Origin: RGIG3009 sp045653425
GTDB lineage: Bacteria; Bacillota; Clostridia; Oscillospirales; Acutalibacteraceae
Direction: 5' to 3'
DNA length: 5,820 nucleotides
Assembly: GCA_045653425.1 (NCBI GenBank)
Contig: JAZOLU010000031.1
Span: 1 to 5,820 of the forward strand
Part shown: positions 1-5,118 of the stretch, piece after piece
Position numbering within the stretch: the stretch's first letter is position 1
Layout: every line of letters starts with the position of its first letter
Program-made: the position numbers and the translations under genes
The notes under the pieces: generated by a model
What the model saw: only the letters and a program-made list of their open reading frames with translations
The model's database searches: none
What the model was told of the DNA's origin: nothing

Positions 1-75
1 AGAGATACTATCAACTACCCCTCCGTCTTTTGCCTACGGCAAAATCCACCTCCCCTGACAAGGGGAGGTTTTTCT
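1..75. repeat. Probable dispersed clostridial intergenic hairpin repeat (edge copy)
   Basis: This gene-free stretch contains two perfect hairpins back to back. One is TTTTGCC/GGCAAAA at 28-44 with a 3-base loop. The other is ACCTCCCCT/AGGGGAGGT at 48-69 with loop GACA. The overall order is an ACTACCCCTCCGTC-like start, a small variable hairpin, then a CCTCCCCT...AGGGGAGG hairpin. That resembles the short repeats scattered between genes in many clostridial genomes; this resemblance is from memory, not a search. The left boundary may lie outside the window. It could equally be just a terminator next to an unrelated small hairpin. Confidence 0.5.
48..73 (+). terminator. Intrinsic terminator for a plus-strand gene left of the window
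   Basis: A 9-bp perfect stem (48-56 with 61-69), a GACA loop and a run of five T on the plus strand (69-73) form a textbook Rho-independent terminator. It would end a plus-strand transcript entering from the left. On the minus strand the stem is followed by GGATTTT, so weaker backup termination in that direction is possible. Confidence 0.55.
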
Positions 76-96
76 CATGCTAAAGCTTTTTATCCT

Positions 97-123
97 CCCC
101 CAGTAAAACTGGGGGTTTATTTT
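97..123 (+). terminator. Second hairpin with T-rich tail, plus strand
   Basis: CCCCCAGT (97-104) and ACTGGGGG (108-115) form an 8-bp perfect stem with a 3-base A loop, followed by TTTATTTT. It lies 24 bases after the first terminator and could act as a backup for the same incoming transcript. The minus-strand reading has no T tract after the stem, so it is not a convincing terminator for acpP. Confidence 0.45.
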
Positions 124-144
124 CACGCCTAAAGGCACCAATGA

Positions 145-177
145 AAACGGTGCTTTGCACATTCCGTGCAAAGCACC
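145..177 (-). terminator. Intrinsic terminator of acpP
   Basis: GGTGCTTTGCAC (149-160) and GTGCAAAGCACC (166-177) form a 12-bp perfect stem with a 5-base loop. On the minus strand a C and then four T follow the stem (145-148). It lies about 40 bases past the acpP stop codon. The T tract is short, so termination may be incomplete. A related GGCACC copy at 134-139 could pair with the GGTGC at 149-153 as an alternative fold. Confidence 0.7.
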
Positions 178-215
178 AATAAATGATTGTGCGAGAAAAC
201 CCGCCAATTACACTC

Positions 216-443
216 TTATTGATTTTCCTCGATGTACGCCACGACTTCGCCAACCGTGCGCAGTTTTTCAATTTTCTCATCGGGAATTTCCACGTCAAAC
301 TCATCTTCCAAAGACATCAGCATATCCACAACATCCAAAGAATCTGCACCCAAATCTTCCTGAATGTTGGTTTCGGGAGTGATGGTCTCTTCCTCCACAT
401 CAAACTGAGCGGCAAGAATTGCTTTTACCTTTTCAAGAACCAT
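216..443 (-). CDS. acpP: Acyl carrier protein
   Basis: This 75-residue acidic protein is a complete acyl carrier protein, which carries growing acyl chains as thioesters during type II fatty-acid synthesis in the cytoplasm. The phosphopantetheine attachment motif GADSLD is visible, with the modified serine at residue 35. The helix II sequence that follows (VVDMLMSLEDEFDVEIPD) is characteristic and rich in acidic residues. Length matches the family. The ATG is preceded by an AAAGGATG ribosome-binding site, 7 bases of spacer away. The gene has its own consensus promoter at 503-531 and a terminator at 145-177, so it is probably transcribed alone as well as by read-through from mrnC. No fab or pls genes are visible nearby; the neighbour upstream is mrnC. 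A secondary-metabolite carrier protein is much less likely, given the standard sequence. Confidence 0.97.
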   Translation of the reverse strand: MVLEKVKAILAAQFDVEEETITPETNIQEDLGADSLDVVDMLMSLEDEFDVEIPDEKIEKLRTVGEVVAYIEENQ

Positions 444-502
444 ACGTTATCATCCTTTCAAAAAATCCGTTCCCGACGTTTGCCGAAAAACCTTATACCA
501 AA

Positions 503-531
503 ATAGTATTCATATTTGCCCGTTTTGTCAA
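503..531 (-). promoter_or_regulatory. Sigma-A promoter of acpP
   Basis: On the minus strand there is a perfect TTGACA (-35, plus-strand 526-531), a 17-base spacer and TACTAT (-10, plus-strand 503-508). This predicts transcription starting near 496, about 50 bases before the acpP ATG. It lies in the 107-base gap between mrnC and acpP. No terminator is visible between the mrnC stop and this promoter, so mrnC transcripts may also run into acpP. Confidence 0.85.
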
Positions 532-550
532 TGGATTTTTTGGATATTTG

Positions 551-931
551 TTAAATTTCTTCTAACGCCAACGCAAACAGTTCCCGCACACGGTCTGTTT
601 GTCCCGACAAATATAAATACCCGAACAACGCTTCCAGCCCGGTGGCTTTGTGGTATGCCCCGCCGGAACGCGCCGTATGCGCATTGCGACCGCGCTTATA
701 CACCGCCTCTTCCCGCTCGGTTAACTGCGGATAGATTCGGTCCAACGCGGCGGCCTGCGCCTCCGCCCGTACTTGTTGTACCGCCAAACGGTGCTGCTCC
801 TTGTTGGGGCGTCCCGCCAGCGAAACCAACCGTTCCCGTACCATCAGTTCGTAAACGCCGTCGCCCACAAACGCCAAATTTAGCGGACTCAATGTATTCA
901 CGTCCACCGTTATGGGACACAATCGTTCCAT
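551..931 (-). CDS. mrnC: Mini-ribonuclease III (Mini-III)
   Basis: This 126-residue protein is an RNase III catalytic domain without the double-stranded RNA-binding domain, the hallmark of Mini-III. In Bacillus the enzyme trims 23S rRNA precursor ends on double-stranded RNA, helped by protein L3. The first signature is NLAFVGDGVYELMVRERL (residues 18-35), with catalytic D24. Later come RGRNAHT (80-86) and the second acidic site in HKATGLEALFGYLYL (94-108), with E100. The start ATG lies 13 bases after the obg stop, behind a GGGGGT stretch that can pair fully with the anti-Shine-Dalgarno if one G-U pair is allowed. Co-transcription with obg is therefore likely. The obg neighbourhood differs from Bacillus subtilis, where mrnC follows cysS. 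The domain assignment is secure; the substrate is inferred from the family. Confidence 0.93.
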   Translation of the reverse strand: MERLCPITVDVNTLSPLNLAFVGDGVYELMVRERLVSLAGRPNKEQHRLAVQQVRAEAQAAALDRIYPQLTEREEAVYKRGRNAHTARSGGAYHKATGLEALFGYLYLSGQTDRVRELFALALEEI

Positions 932-944
932 ATCCCAACCCCCG

Positions 945-2216
945 TTACTTTACAAAATCAAATTCCATATCGTAAATGCTCACGGTGTCGCCTTCCTGCA
1001 CACCGGCTTCCTCCAACTGCTGAATTACGCCGGACGATTGCAACACCCGCCCAAAATATTGAAAACTGTCGGGTTCTTGCAAGTTAATGGTCTGCAACAA
1101 TTTGAGCAACCACTCACCCTCCACAAAAAACACGCCGTCGTGTTTTTCAATACGCACCGTGCGCTCACGCAAAGAGTCAATCTCCATCACCGGCACAGGT
1201 TCTGCCTCAAAAGCACGCATGGGCGGCAATTCGGCAAGCAGTGCCGCGCACCGTTTTACCAGTGCCTCCGTACCGTGCGCAATGGCCGCCATCAGCGGAA
1301 AATACTCCAATCCCCGCTGTTTCATAGCTTGTTCAAACGCAGTCAACTGTTCATCGGTTGCCAAATCGCACTTGTTGCCTGCCACCAACATGGGGCGGCT
1401 CGCCAATTCCGGGTCAAACCGCTCTAATTCGCGGGAGATGATGTCCAAATCCTCCAACGGGTCGCGCCCTTCACTGCCGGATACATCCACCACGTGCACC
1501 AACAATCGACAACGCTCCACGTGCCGCAAAAAGGCGTGACCCAAGCCAACTCCTTCGCTGGCACCCTCAATAATGCCGGGAATGTCTGCCATAACAAACG
1601 AGGTTCCCGCCGCCACGCGCACCACACCCAGCACGGGCGTAATGGTGGTAAAGTGGTAATTGGCAATTTCCGGCTTGGCCTCGCTCACCACCGAAACCAG
1701 CGTGGATTTCCCCACGTTGGGGAACCCTACCAACCCCACGTCTGCCAGCAATTTCAGTTCCAAGCGAACGGTATATTCTTCGCCCGGCACACCGGGCTTG
1801 GCAAACCGCGGCACCTGCCGTGTGGCGGTGGCAAAATGCGAATTGCCCCAACCGCCGCGACCACCCTTAGCGGCCACAAACGGCTCATCGCCGGACATAT
1901 CGGCCATAAGCCGCCCGGTTTCGTTGTCATAAATCAGCGTTCCGCGCGGCACGGGGATAATCAAATCCTCCCCCGATTTGCCAAAACAGCGTTTGGCACC
2001 GCCCTGACCGCCCGCGGGCGCAACAAATTTGCGCTTGTAGCGAAAATCCGACAGTGTATTACTGCCGTCCTGCGCCACAAACACCACGTTTCCGCCGCGG
2101 CCGCCGTCGCCGCCGTCCGGCCCACCTGCCGCCACGTACTTTTCTCGGTGGAACGATACGGCACCGTTACCGCCGGCACCGGCTTTAATATGAATGATTG
2201 CCTTGTCAATAAACAT
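945..2216 (-). CDS. obg: GTPase Obg (ribosome-assembly GTPase)
   Basis: Obg is an essential, slow GTPase that binds the 50S subunit during late assembly and is linked to stringent response and division or sporulation control. The 423-residue protein has all three expected parts. These are the glycine-rich Obg fold (1-158, with repeated GG motifs such as GGPDGGDGGRGG), the G domain (about 159-332) and the C-terminal OCT domain (about 340-423, ending GDTVSIYDMEFDFVK). G-domain motifs are G1 GFPNVGKST (164-172), the FTTITP switch I (189-194), G3 DIPG (211-214) and G4 NKCD (281-284). The usual G5 SA pair reads MA (309-310). I chose ATG at 2216 because family members start MFIDKA-like and an AAAGGA ribosome-binding site precedes it; a longer frame reaches 2312 but runs through the promoter. 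It has its own promoter after the rpmA terminator and is followed by mrnC. Confidence 0.97.
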   Translation of the reverse strand: MFIDKAIIHIKAGAGGNGAVSFHREKYVAAGGPDGGDGGRGGNVVFVAQDGSNTLSDFRYKRKFVAPAGGQGGAKRCFGKSGEDLIIPVPRGTLIYDNETGRLMADMSGDEPFVAAKGGRGGWGNSHFATATRQVPRFAKPGVPGEEYTVRLELKLLADVGLVGFPNVGKSTLVSVVSEAKPEIANYHFTTITPVLGVVRVAAGTSFVMADIPGIIEGASEGVGLGHAFLRHVERCRLLVHVVDVSGSEGRDPLEDLDIISRELERFDPELASRPMLVAGNKCDLATDEQLTAFEQAMKQRGLEYFPLMAAIAHGTEALVKRCAALLAELPPMRAFEAEPVPVMEIDSLRERTVRIEKHDGVFFVEGEWLLKLLQTINLQEPDSFQYFGRVLQSSGVIQQLEEAGVQEGDTVSIYDMEFDFVK

Positions 2217-2249
2217 AACGGTTGTTCCTTTTCTTGTCCTGTTTCTTTT

Positions 2250-2296
2250 ATTATACACGATATCCCATCGTCTGGGATAGTCTTTTTTAAAAAAAT
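2250..2296 (-). promoter_or_regulatory. Promoter of obg-mrnC with upstream A/T tract
   Basis: A perfect TATAAT lies at plus-strand 2250-2255 (minus reading), 33 bases before the obg ATG. No good -35 box sits at the standard distance; the best 17-base alternative is ATCCCA (2273-2278). Further upstream, T6 followed by A7 (plus-strand 2283-2295) could act as an UP-like element for RNA polymerase alpha subunits. A new promoter is expected here because the rpmA terminator lies immediately upstream. The weak -35 suggests help from the A/T tract or an activator, which is inference. Confidence 0.65.
2261..2279. promoter_or_regulatory. Inverted repeat in obg promoter, candidate operator
   Basis: TATCCCA (2261-2267) and TGGGATA (2273-2279) form a perfect 7-bp inverted repeat around a 5-base centre, TCGTC. 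It occupies the spacer between the -10 box and the expected -35 position, where a bound dimeric regulator would block or remodel polymerase. No regulator gene is adjacent. It lies upstream of the likely transcription start, so it should act as DNA and not as an RNA hairpin. Confidence 0.4.
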
Positions 2297-2310
2297 AACA
2301 AAAAACAGAC

Positions 2311-2340
2311 AAAAAAGCCCTGCCGCACGCGGCAAGGCTT
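2311..2340 (-). terminator. Intrinsic terminator of the rplU-prp-rpmA operon
   Basis: On the minus strand an 11-bp stem (2315-2325 with 2330-2340, one G-U pair) closes a 4-base loop. It is followed by a run of T that overlaps the stem base (plus-strand A at 2311-2316) and by more T after CTG. It lies 17 bases past the rpmA stop. This is a strong terminator separating the ribosomal operon from obg. Confidence 0.9.
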
Positions 2341-2357
2341 GCTTTGTACTGAAAAAC

Positions 2358-2642
2358 TTACTGCTCGGTCACGTAAACGCTGACGCGTTTGCGGTCCTTG
2401 CCCATACGCTCAAAGCGGACAGTACCGCTGGTTTTTGCATACAGCGTATCGTCGGAGCCGATGCCGACGTTCTGGCCGGGATGAATGTGGGTGCCGCGCT
2501 GACGAACCAAAATGTTGCCGGCAAGCACGAACTGACCGTCCGCACGCTTGGCGCCGAGACGCTTGGACTCGGAATCACGGCCGTTCTTGGTGGAACCCAT
2601 ACCCTTTTTATGAGCAAAGAGCTGGATGTTAATCTTCAACAT
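2358..2642 (-). CDS. rpmA: 50S ribosomal protein bL27 (precursor with Prp-cleaved N-terminus)
   Basis: bL27 is a large-subunit protein whose N-terminal tail reaches the peptidyl-transferase centre. The 94-residue product begins MLKINIQLFAHKKGMGSTKN. In Bacillota the first residues, up to the FA pair, are removed by Prp to expose the functional tail. Here the predicted cut is after A10, leaving HKKG at the new N-terminus. The conserved core GRDSESKRLGAKRADGQ and the RQRGTHIHPGQNVGIGSDDTLYA block are intact. A strong GGAGGTG ribosome-binding site overlaps the end of prp, and the two genes are 4 bases apart, so they share one mRNA. The terminator at 2311-2340 follows. Length and sequence match Bacillota homologues closely. 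Confidence 0.98.
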   Translation of the reverse strand: MLKINIQLFAHKKGMGSTKNGRDSESKRLGAKRADGQFVLAGNILVRQRGTHIHPGQNVGIGSDDTLYAKTSGTVRFERMGKDRKRVSVYVTEQ

Positions 2643-2646
2643 ATTG

Positions 2647-2964
2647 TTACACCTCCGTTTGTTGTAGCTGAATGTACTGTGGATACTGGGCGCAAAGCCC
2701 TTTCAAGTGAAGCTGCAGCCCGCGCAGGATAGTGGTTGCCTTGTTCTCCTCGCCCTCCGAGACAAGAACCCGCAACTGCCCTGCCTGTTCAACAACCGTT
2801 GCTCGGCACCCGCACACTTCGGTAAGTGTGTTGGCGGCCAGATAAACGGCCGAAGAAACTGCGGCACACACGATATCGCGACCCTGCTCCGCTTGGCCGG
2901 CGTGACCCTGTACATCAAACCCGCACAGGTTGCTGCCGCGGTTCAGTATAACGGCGCGAATCAT
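2647..2964 (-). CDS. prp: Ribosomal-processing cysteine protease Prp
   Basis: Prp (YsxB family, formerly DUF464) is the cysteine protease that removes the N-terminal extension of bL27. The 105-residue protein has the catalytic His in QGHAGQAEQG (H21) and the catalytic Cys in GRDIVCAAVSSAV (C33). That spacing matches the characterised Staphylococcus enzyme (H22 and C34). Its gene lies between rplU and rpmA, the standard place, and rpmA encodes the substrate. The ATG overlaps the rplU stop in an ATGA. A GAGGA stretch sits directly against the ATG, too close for efficient independent initiation, so translation is probably coupled to rplU by reinitiation. This would keep the enzyme level below that of the ribosomal proteins, which is inference. 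Confidence 0.95.
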   Translation of the reverse strand: MIRAVILNRGSNLCGFDVQGHAGQAEQGRDIVCAAVSSAVYLAANTLTEVCGCRATVVEQAGQLRVLVSEGEENKATTILRGLQLHLKGLCAQYPQYIQLQQTEV

Positions 2965-3314
2965 TCCTCAACAGGAGCTTCTGCCTTGGGTGCTCGGGGC
3001 GCTCTGGCGTGAATGCCTTCAATTTGCACCTTGGTGTAGGGCTGGCGATGACCCATCGCACGTTTGCTGCCCTTCTTGGGACGATAGGTGAACACCGTAA
3101 TTTTCTTGGCTTTGCCGTTTTTCAGCACGTGCGCATCCACATACGCGGTCTTCAAATATGGAGAACCCAGTTTGAGTTCTTTGTCGTTGTGAAGAGCCAC
3201 CACTTTGTCGAATACGATGTTGCTGTCTTCTTCAGCGTCCAGCTTTTCAACGAACAAAACGTCGCCGTTTTGTACCTTGTACTGCTTGCCGCCGGTTTCA
3301 ATAATGGCGTACAT
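2961..3314 (-). CDS. rplU: 50S ribosomal protein bL21
   Basis: bL21 is a primary-type 23S rRNA-binding protein of the large subunit. The 117-residue product has the family start MYAIIETGGKQYKV and the C-terminal signature YRPKKGSKRAMGHRQPYTKV (about 81-100). I chose ATG at 3314 because it gives this start and is preceded by an AAAGGCAGG ribosome-binding site; an open frame continues to 3416 but runs through the leader. The protein ends with an Ala/Pro/Glu-rich tail of about 15 residues (HARAPRAPKAEAPVEE) beyond the usual ~102-residue length, probably flexible. The stop codon overlaps the prp start by 4 bases. It is the first gene of rplU-prp-rpmA, transcribed from the promoter at 3422-3450 through a structured leader. 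Confidence 0.98.
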   Translation of the reverse strand: MYAIIETGGKQYKVQNGDVLFVEKLDAEEDSNIVFDKVVALHNDKELKLGSPYLKTAYVDAHVLKNGKAKKITVFTYRPKKGSKRAMGHRQPYTKVQIEGIHARAPRAPKAEAPVEE

Positions 3315-3415
3315 ACTAGTACCTGCCTTTTCTTTAGACTCGCTGCGCTCGGGCGGAATTCCTTCACTTTTCGGTGTTTTATCGGTCGACAAAACACCGC
3401 CCGGAACAAGCGGCA
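3315..3415 (-). ncRNA. Structured 5' leader of rplU (candidate L21 leader)
   Basis: The predicted transcript has about 100 bases before the rplU ATG. It contains a perfect 9-bp hairpin, CGGTGTTTT/AAAACACCG (plus-strand 3391-3399 with 3372-3380), with a 10-base loop. A second complementarity, CGGGCGG with CCGCCCG (3397-3403 with 3350-3356), would enclose the hairpin, and it shares three bases with it. A ribosomal-protein L21 leader (Rfam L21_leader) is known at this place in Bacillota and is thought to mediate autoregulation. Membership here rests on position and structure only; I could not run a covariance model. Confidence 0.6.
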
Positions 3416-3421
3416 ACGGCT

Positions 3422-3450
3422 ATTGTAGCACACTTTTTTCTCTCTGTCAA
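3422..3450 (-). promoter_or_regulatory. Consensus sigma-A promoter of rplU-prp-rpmA
   Basis: A perfect TTGACA (-35, plus-strand 3445-3450), a 17-base spacer and TACAAT (-10, plus-strand 3422-3427) predict a start near 3415. This near-ideal promoter suits a highly expressed ribosomal operon. It begins only about 25 bases past the DUF554 stop, and no terminator fits between them, so some read-through from DUF554 is possible. Confidence 0.92.
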
Positions 3451-3475
3451 CCGCTTTTTCAAAAGTTCATACATT

Positions 3476-4180
3476 TCACAAAACAAGTTGACACAGCGGG
3501 TACACCGCTATCGGCAATAACACCGCCGGCACAAAGTTTGCCACTTTAATGTCTGCCACTTTTAACAAATTGAGCGCCAACCCAATCAAAAGCAACGACC
3601 CCACACAGTTCATCTCGGCCACAACGGCATCCCCCAAATAGGGTGCCACCATTTGTGCCAGCAGGGTAATGCTCCCCTGATACACAAACACCGTCACCGC
3701 CGAAAGCAGTACCCCCGCGCCCAGCGTGGCGGCAAACACCACCGAGGAAATGGCGTCCAGCAGTGATTTCAAATACAACATTTCGTGGTTGCCCTGTAAC
3801 CCGCTTTGCAATGAGCCTACAATGGCCATCGTTCCCACGCAGAACAACAAACTCGCACTCACAAACCCCTGTGCCAACCGTCCATTGCCGCTTTGTGCGT
3901 TACCAAAACGCGCTTCCGCGCGCTCACCCAACCGTTTCAGGCGCGCATCCAAATCCAGCCACTGACCTAACGCCGCACCCAACACCACAGACAATACCAC
4001 CACCAGCGTGTTTTCGCCATCCATACTGCCGCGAATACCAATGTATATTACACAAAAACCTACGCCCATCATCAGCGTGCCGCTTATCCTTTCGGGAATG
4101 CCTTTTTTGAGCAACAAGCCCACCAGGCCGCCCAGTAGTATGGCCGCCACATTCACAACTGTTCCCCATAACCCCGCCAT
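3476..4180 (-). CDS. DUF554 family membrane protein
   Basis: This 234-residue, very hydrophobic protein belongs to the DUF554 family (YdfK/YqgA type), whose function is not established. Hydrophobic segments lie at about 5-24, 34-50, 57-74, 105-128, 143-168, 190-207 and 212-232. Family hallmarks are the start GTVVNVAAILLGGLVGLLL, FCVGTMAIVGSLQSGL (113-128), LKSLLDAISSVVFAATLG (137-154) and LNLLKVADIKVANFVPAVLL (203-222). A basic, hydrophilic loop lies at about 76-104. A GAGGGTG ribosome-binding site precedes the ATG. The gene is transcribed away from the acyltransferase gene, with 116 bases between their starts, and towards rplU. It seems to be a single-gene unit. No functional link to the ribosomal operon is evident. 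Confidence 0.93.
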   Translation of the reverse strand: MAGLWGTVVNVAAILLGGLVGLLLKKGIPERISGTLMMGVGFCVIYIGIRGSMDGENTLVVVLSVVLGAALGQWLDLDARLKRLGERAEARFGNAQSGNGRLAQGFVSASLLFCVGTMAIVGSLQSGLQGNHEMLYLKSLLDAISSVVFAATLGAGVLLSAVTVFVYQGSITLLAQMVAPYLGDAVVAEMNCVGSLLLIGLALNLLKVADIKVANFVPAVLLPIAVYPLCQLVL

Positions 4181-4209
4181 AATTTCACCCTCTGTATACT
4201 TTTCTTTGT

Positions 4210-4215
4210 TTTATA
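4210..4215 (-). promoter_or_regulatory. Tentative -10 box for the DUF554 gene
   Basis: On the minus strand TATAAA lies about 30 bases before the DUF554 ATG in an A/T-rich stretch. I see no matching -35 box at 16 to 18 bases, so this is only a weak candidate. A TATACA lying closer to the gene would leave no room for the ribosome-binding site. Confidence 0.3.
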
Positions 4216-4236
4216 CTATTTGTTTAATTTTGAACA

Positions 4237-4265
4237 TTCCCAGCCACTCCAAAATGTGATACAAT
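4237..4265 (+). promoter_or_regulatory. Extended -10 promoter of the acyltransferase gene
   Basis: TACAAT (4260-4265) is preceded by TGA, giving an extended -10 motif. At 17 bases upstream is a poor -35, TTCCCA (4237-4242; four of six matches). The predicted start is near 4272, about 25 bases before the ATG, which places the ribosome-binding site very near the mRNA 5' end. Confidence 0.6.
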
Positions 4266-4275
4266 GCAAGTATCA
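4257..4275. promoter_or_regulatory. Inverted repeat over the acyltransferase -10 region
   Basis: TGATAC (4257-4262) and GTATCA (4270-4275) are perfect 6-bp arms around a 7-base centre. The left arm covers the extended -10 and the right arm covers the likely start site. A dimeric repressor bound here would block transcription. No regulator gene is nearby, so the idea rests on symmetry and position alone. Confidence 0.35.
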
Positions 4276-4296
4276 ACCAAACAAGGAGGAACCGTC

Positions 4297-5064
4297 ATGG
4301 CACGTTCCCGTTCCCGCCGCATCCATTTTTTGGACGAATTACGCGGATTCTGCGTTATCTTAATGGTTTTTTACCACGCGTTTTACACCGTTGGCTATGT
4401 GTTTAACATCGCCTTTGCGCAAACGCTGTTTGCGTTCTTTTATCCGGTAGAACCTGTGTTTGCCGGCGTGTTCATCTTCGTTTCCGGCTTTTGTTGCCAT
4501 TTATCCCACAACAACCTAAAACGCGGGTTGTTGCTCGCGGGCGTTGCTGTTTTGCTGTCCGCAGTGCTGTGGTGTGCCCAGTGGTGGCGTATGTTGCCCT
4601 CGGGTTCTGTTATTTGGTTTGGCGTGTTGCATTGCTTGGCGGCGTGTATGTTGCTATATACACTGTTCCGCCCCACACTGCGTTGCATCCCCGCTTGGCT
4701 GGGTGCTGCGTTGTGTGCGCTATTGTTTGTACTGTGCTACCACGTGCCGGAATACAACGGTGCTTGGTTTGGTATTACCGGCGTGTTTCGGTGGAACGTT
4801 CCCGCCGCCACACCGGACAACCCTTGGCTATATGCGTTGGGGCTGTGTCCCATTAGTGCTGTGGGTGATTATTTCCCGTTACTCCCGTGGTTATTCTGCT
4901 TTTTAACCGGTTCGTACGTTGGCACGTGGCACAAGCATCTCCCAAAATGGGCGTATCGTCGCCACATTCCTTTTCTTGCCCGTGCGGGACAATGGTCTTT
5001 GTGGATCTATCTGTTACACCAACCATTCATTTATGCCATTTGCACTCTTATCACAATGTTTTAA
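4297..5064 (+). CDS. HGSNAT-like (DUF1624) membrane acyltransferase
   Basis: This 255-residue polytopic protein belongs to the heparan-alpha-glucosaminide N-acetyltransferase catalytic-domain family (DUF1624), related to other membrane acyltransferases. Members are thought to pass an acyl group from cytoplasmic acyl-CoA across the membrane to a sugar-like acceptor; the bacterial substrate is unknown. Visible signatures are RIHFLDELRGFCVILMVFYH (residues 8-27), with likely catalytic H27, and VFIFVSGFCCHLSHNNLKRG (58-77). Further on are IWFGVLHCLA (106-115), DYFPLLPWLFCFLTG (191-205) and the terminal GQWSLWIYLLHQPFIY (231-246). The N-terminus before the first membrane segment is very basic (ARSRSRR), fitting a cytoplasmic start. 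I chose ATG at 4297 because AAGGAGG precedes it at 7 bases; an upstream in-frame ATG at 4264 lies within the -10 box. It is the only plus-strand gene and seems monocistronic. Confidence 0.88.
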   Translation: MARSRSRRIHFLDELRGFCVILMVFYHAFYTVGYVFNIAFAQTLFAFFYPVEPVFAGVFIFVSGFCCHLSHNNLKRGLLLAGVAVLLSAVLWCAQWWRMLPSGSVIWFGVLHCLAACMLLYTLFRPTLRCIPAWLGAALCALLFVLCYHVPEYNGAWFGITGVFRWNVPAATPDNPWLYALGLCPISAVGDYFPLLPWLFCFLTGSYVGTWHKHLPKWAYRRHIPFLARAGQWSLWIYLLHQPFIYAICTLITMF

Positions 5065-5079
5065 TACAAGAAAGCCGTG

Positions 5080-5113
5080 AAGCGGACGCTTCTTTTGCAA
5101 GCGTCCGCTTTTT
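5080..5113 (+). terminator. Intrinsic terminator of the acyltransferase gene
   Basis: A perfect 12-bp stem, AAGCGGACGCTT (5080-5091) with AAGCGTCCGCTT (5099-5110), has a 7-base loop and runs into five T on the plus strand (5109-5113). It lies 16 bases after the acyltransferase stop and just past the 3' end of the convergent queT gene. Read on the minus strand there is no T tract, so it may only stabilise the queT mRNA end. Confidence 0.92.
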
Positions 5114-5118
5114 GTTTG

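Noticed and set aside
491..510. TTATACC-like and TAGTATT-like sequence near the acpP -10, considered as a FapR-type fatty-acid operator.
   Set aside because: The symmetry is imperfect and the match to the known FapR site is poor.
912..1427. A 171-residue plus-strand open frame opposite the 3' half of obg.
   Set aside because: It is a shadow of the strongly supported obg coding sequence with a His/Gln-rich composition typical of antisense frames.
2217..2312. N-terminal extension of Obg by 32 residues.
   Set aside because: The extension would be translated through the promoter and inverted repeat, has no ribosome-binding site in a sensible place, and is unlike other Obg proteins.
1494..2732. 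A long 412-residue plus-strand open frame opposite obg and rpmA.
   Set aside because: It is the antisense shadow of obg and rpmA, crosses both the obg promoter and the terminator, and has no family-like sequence.
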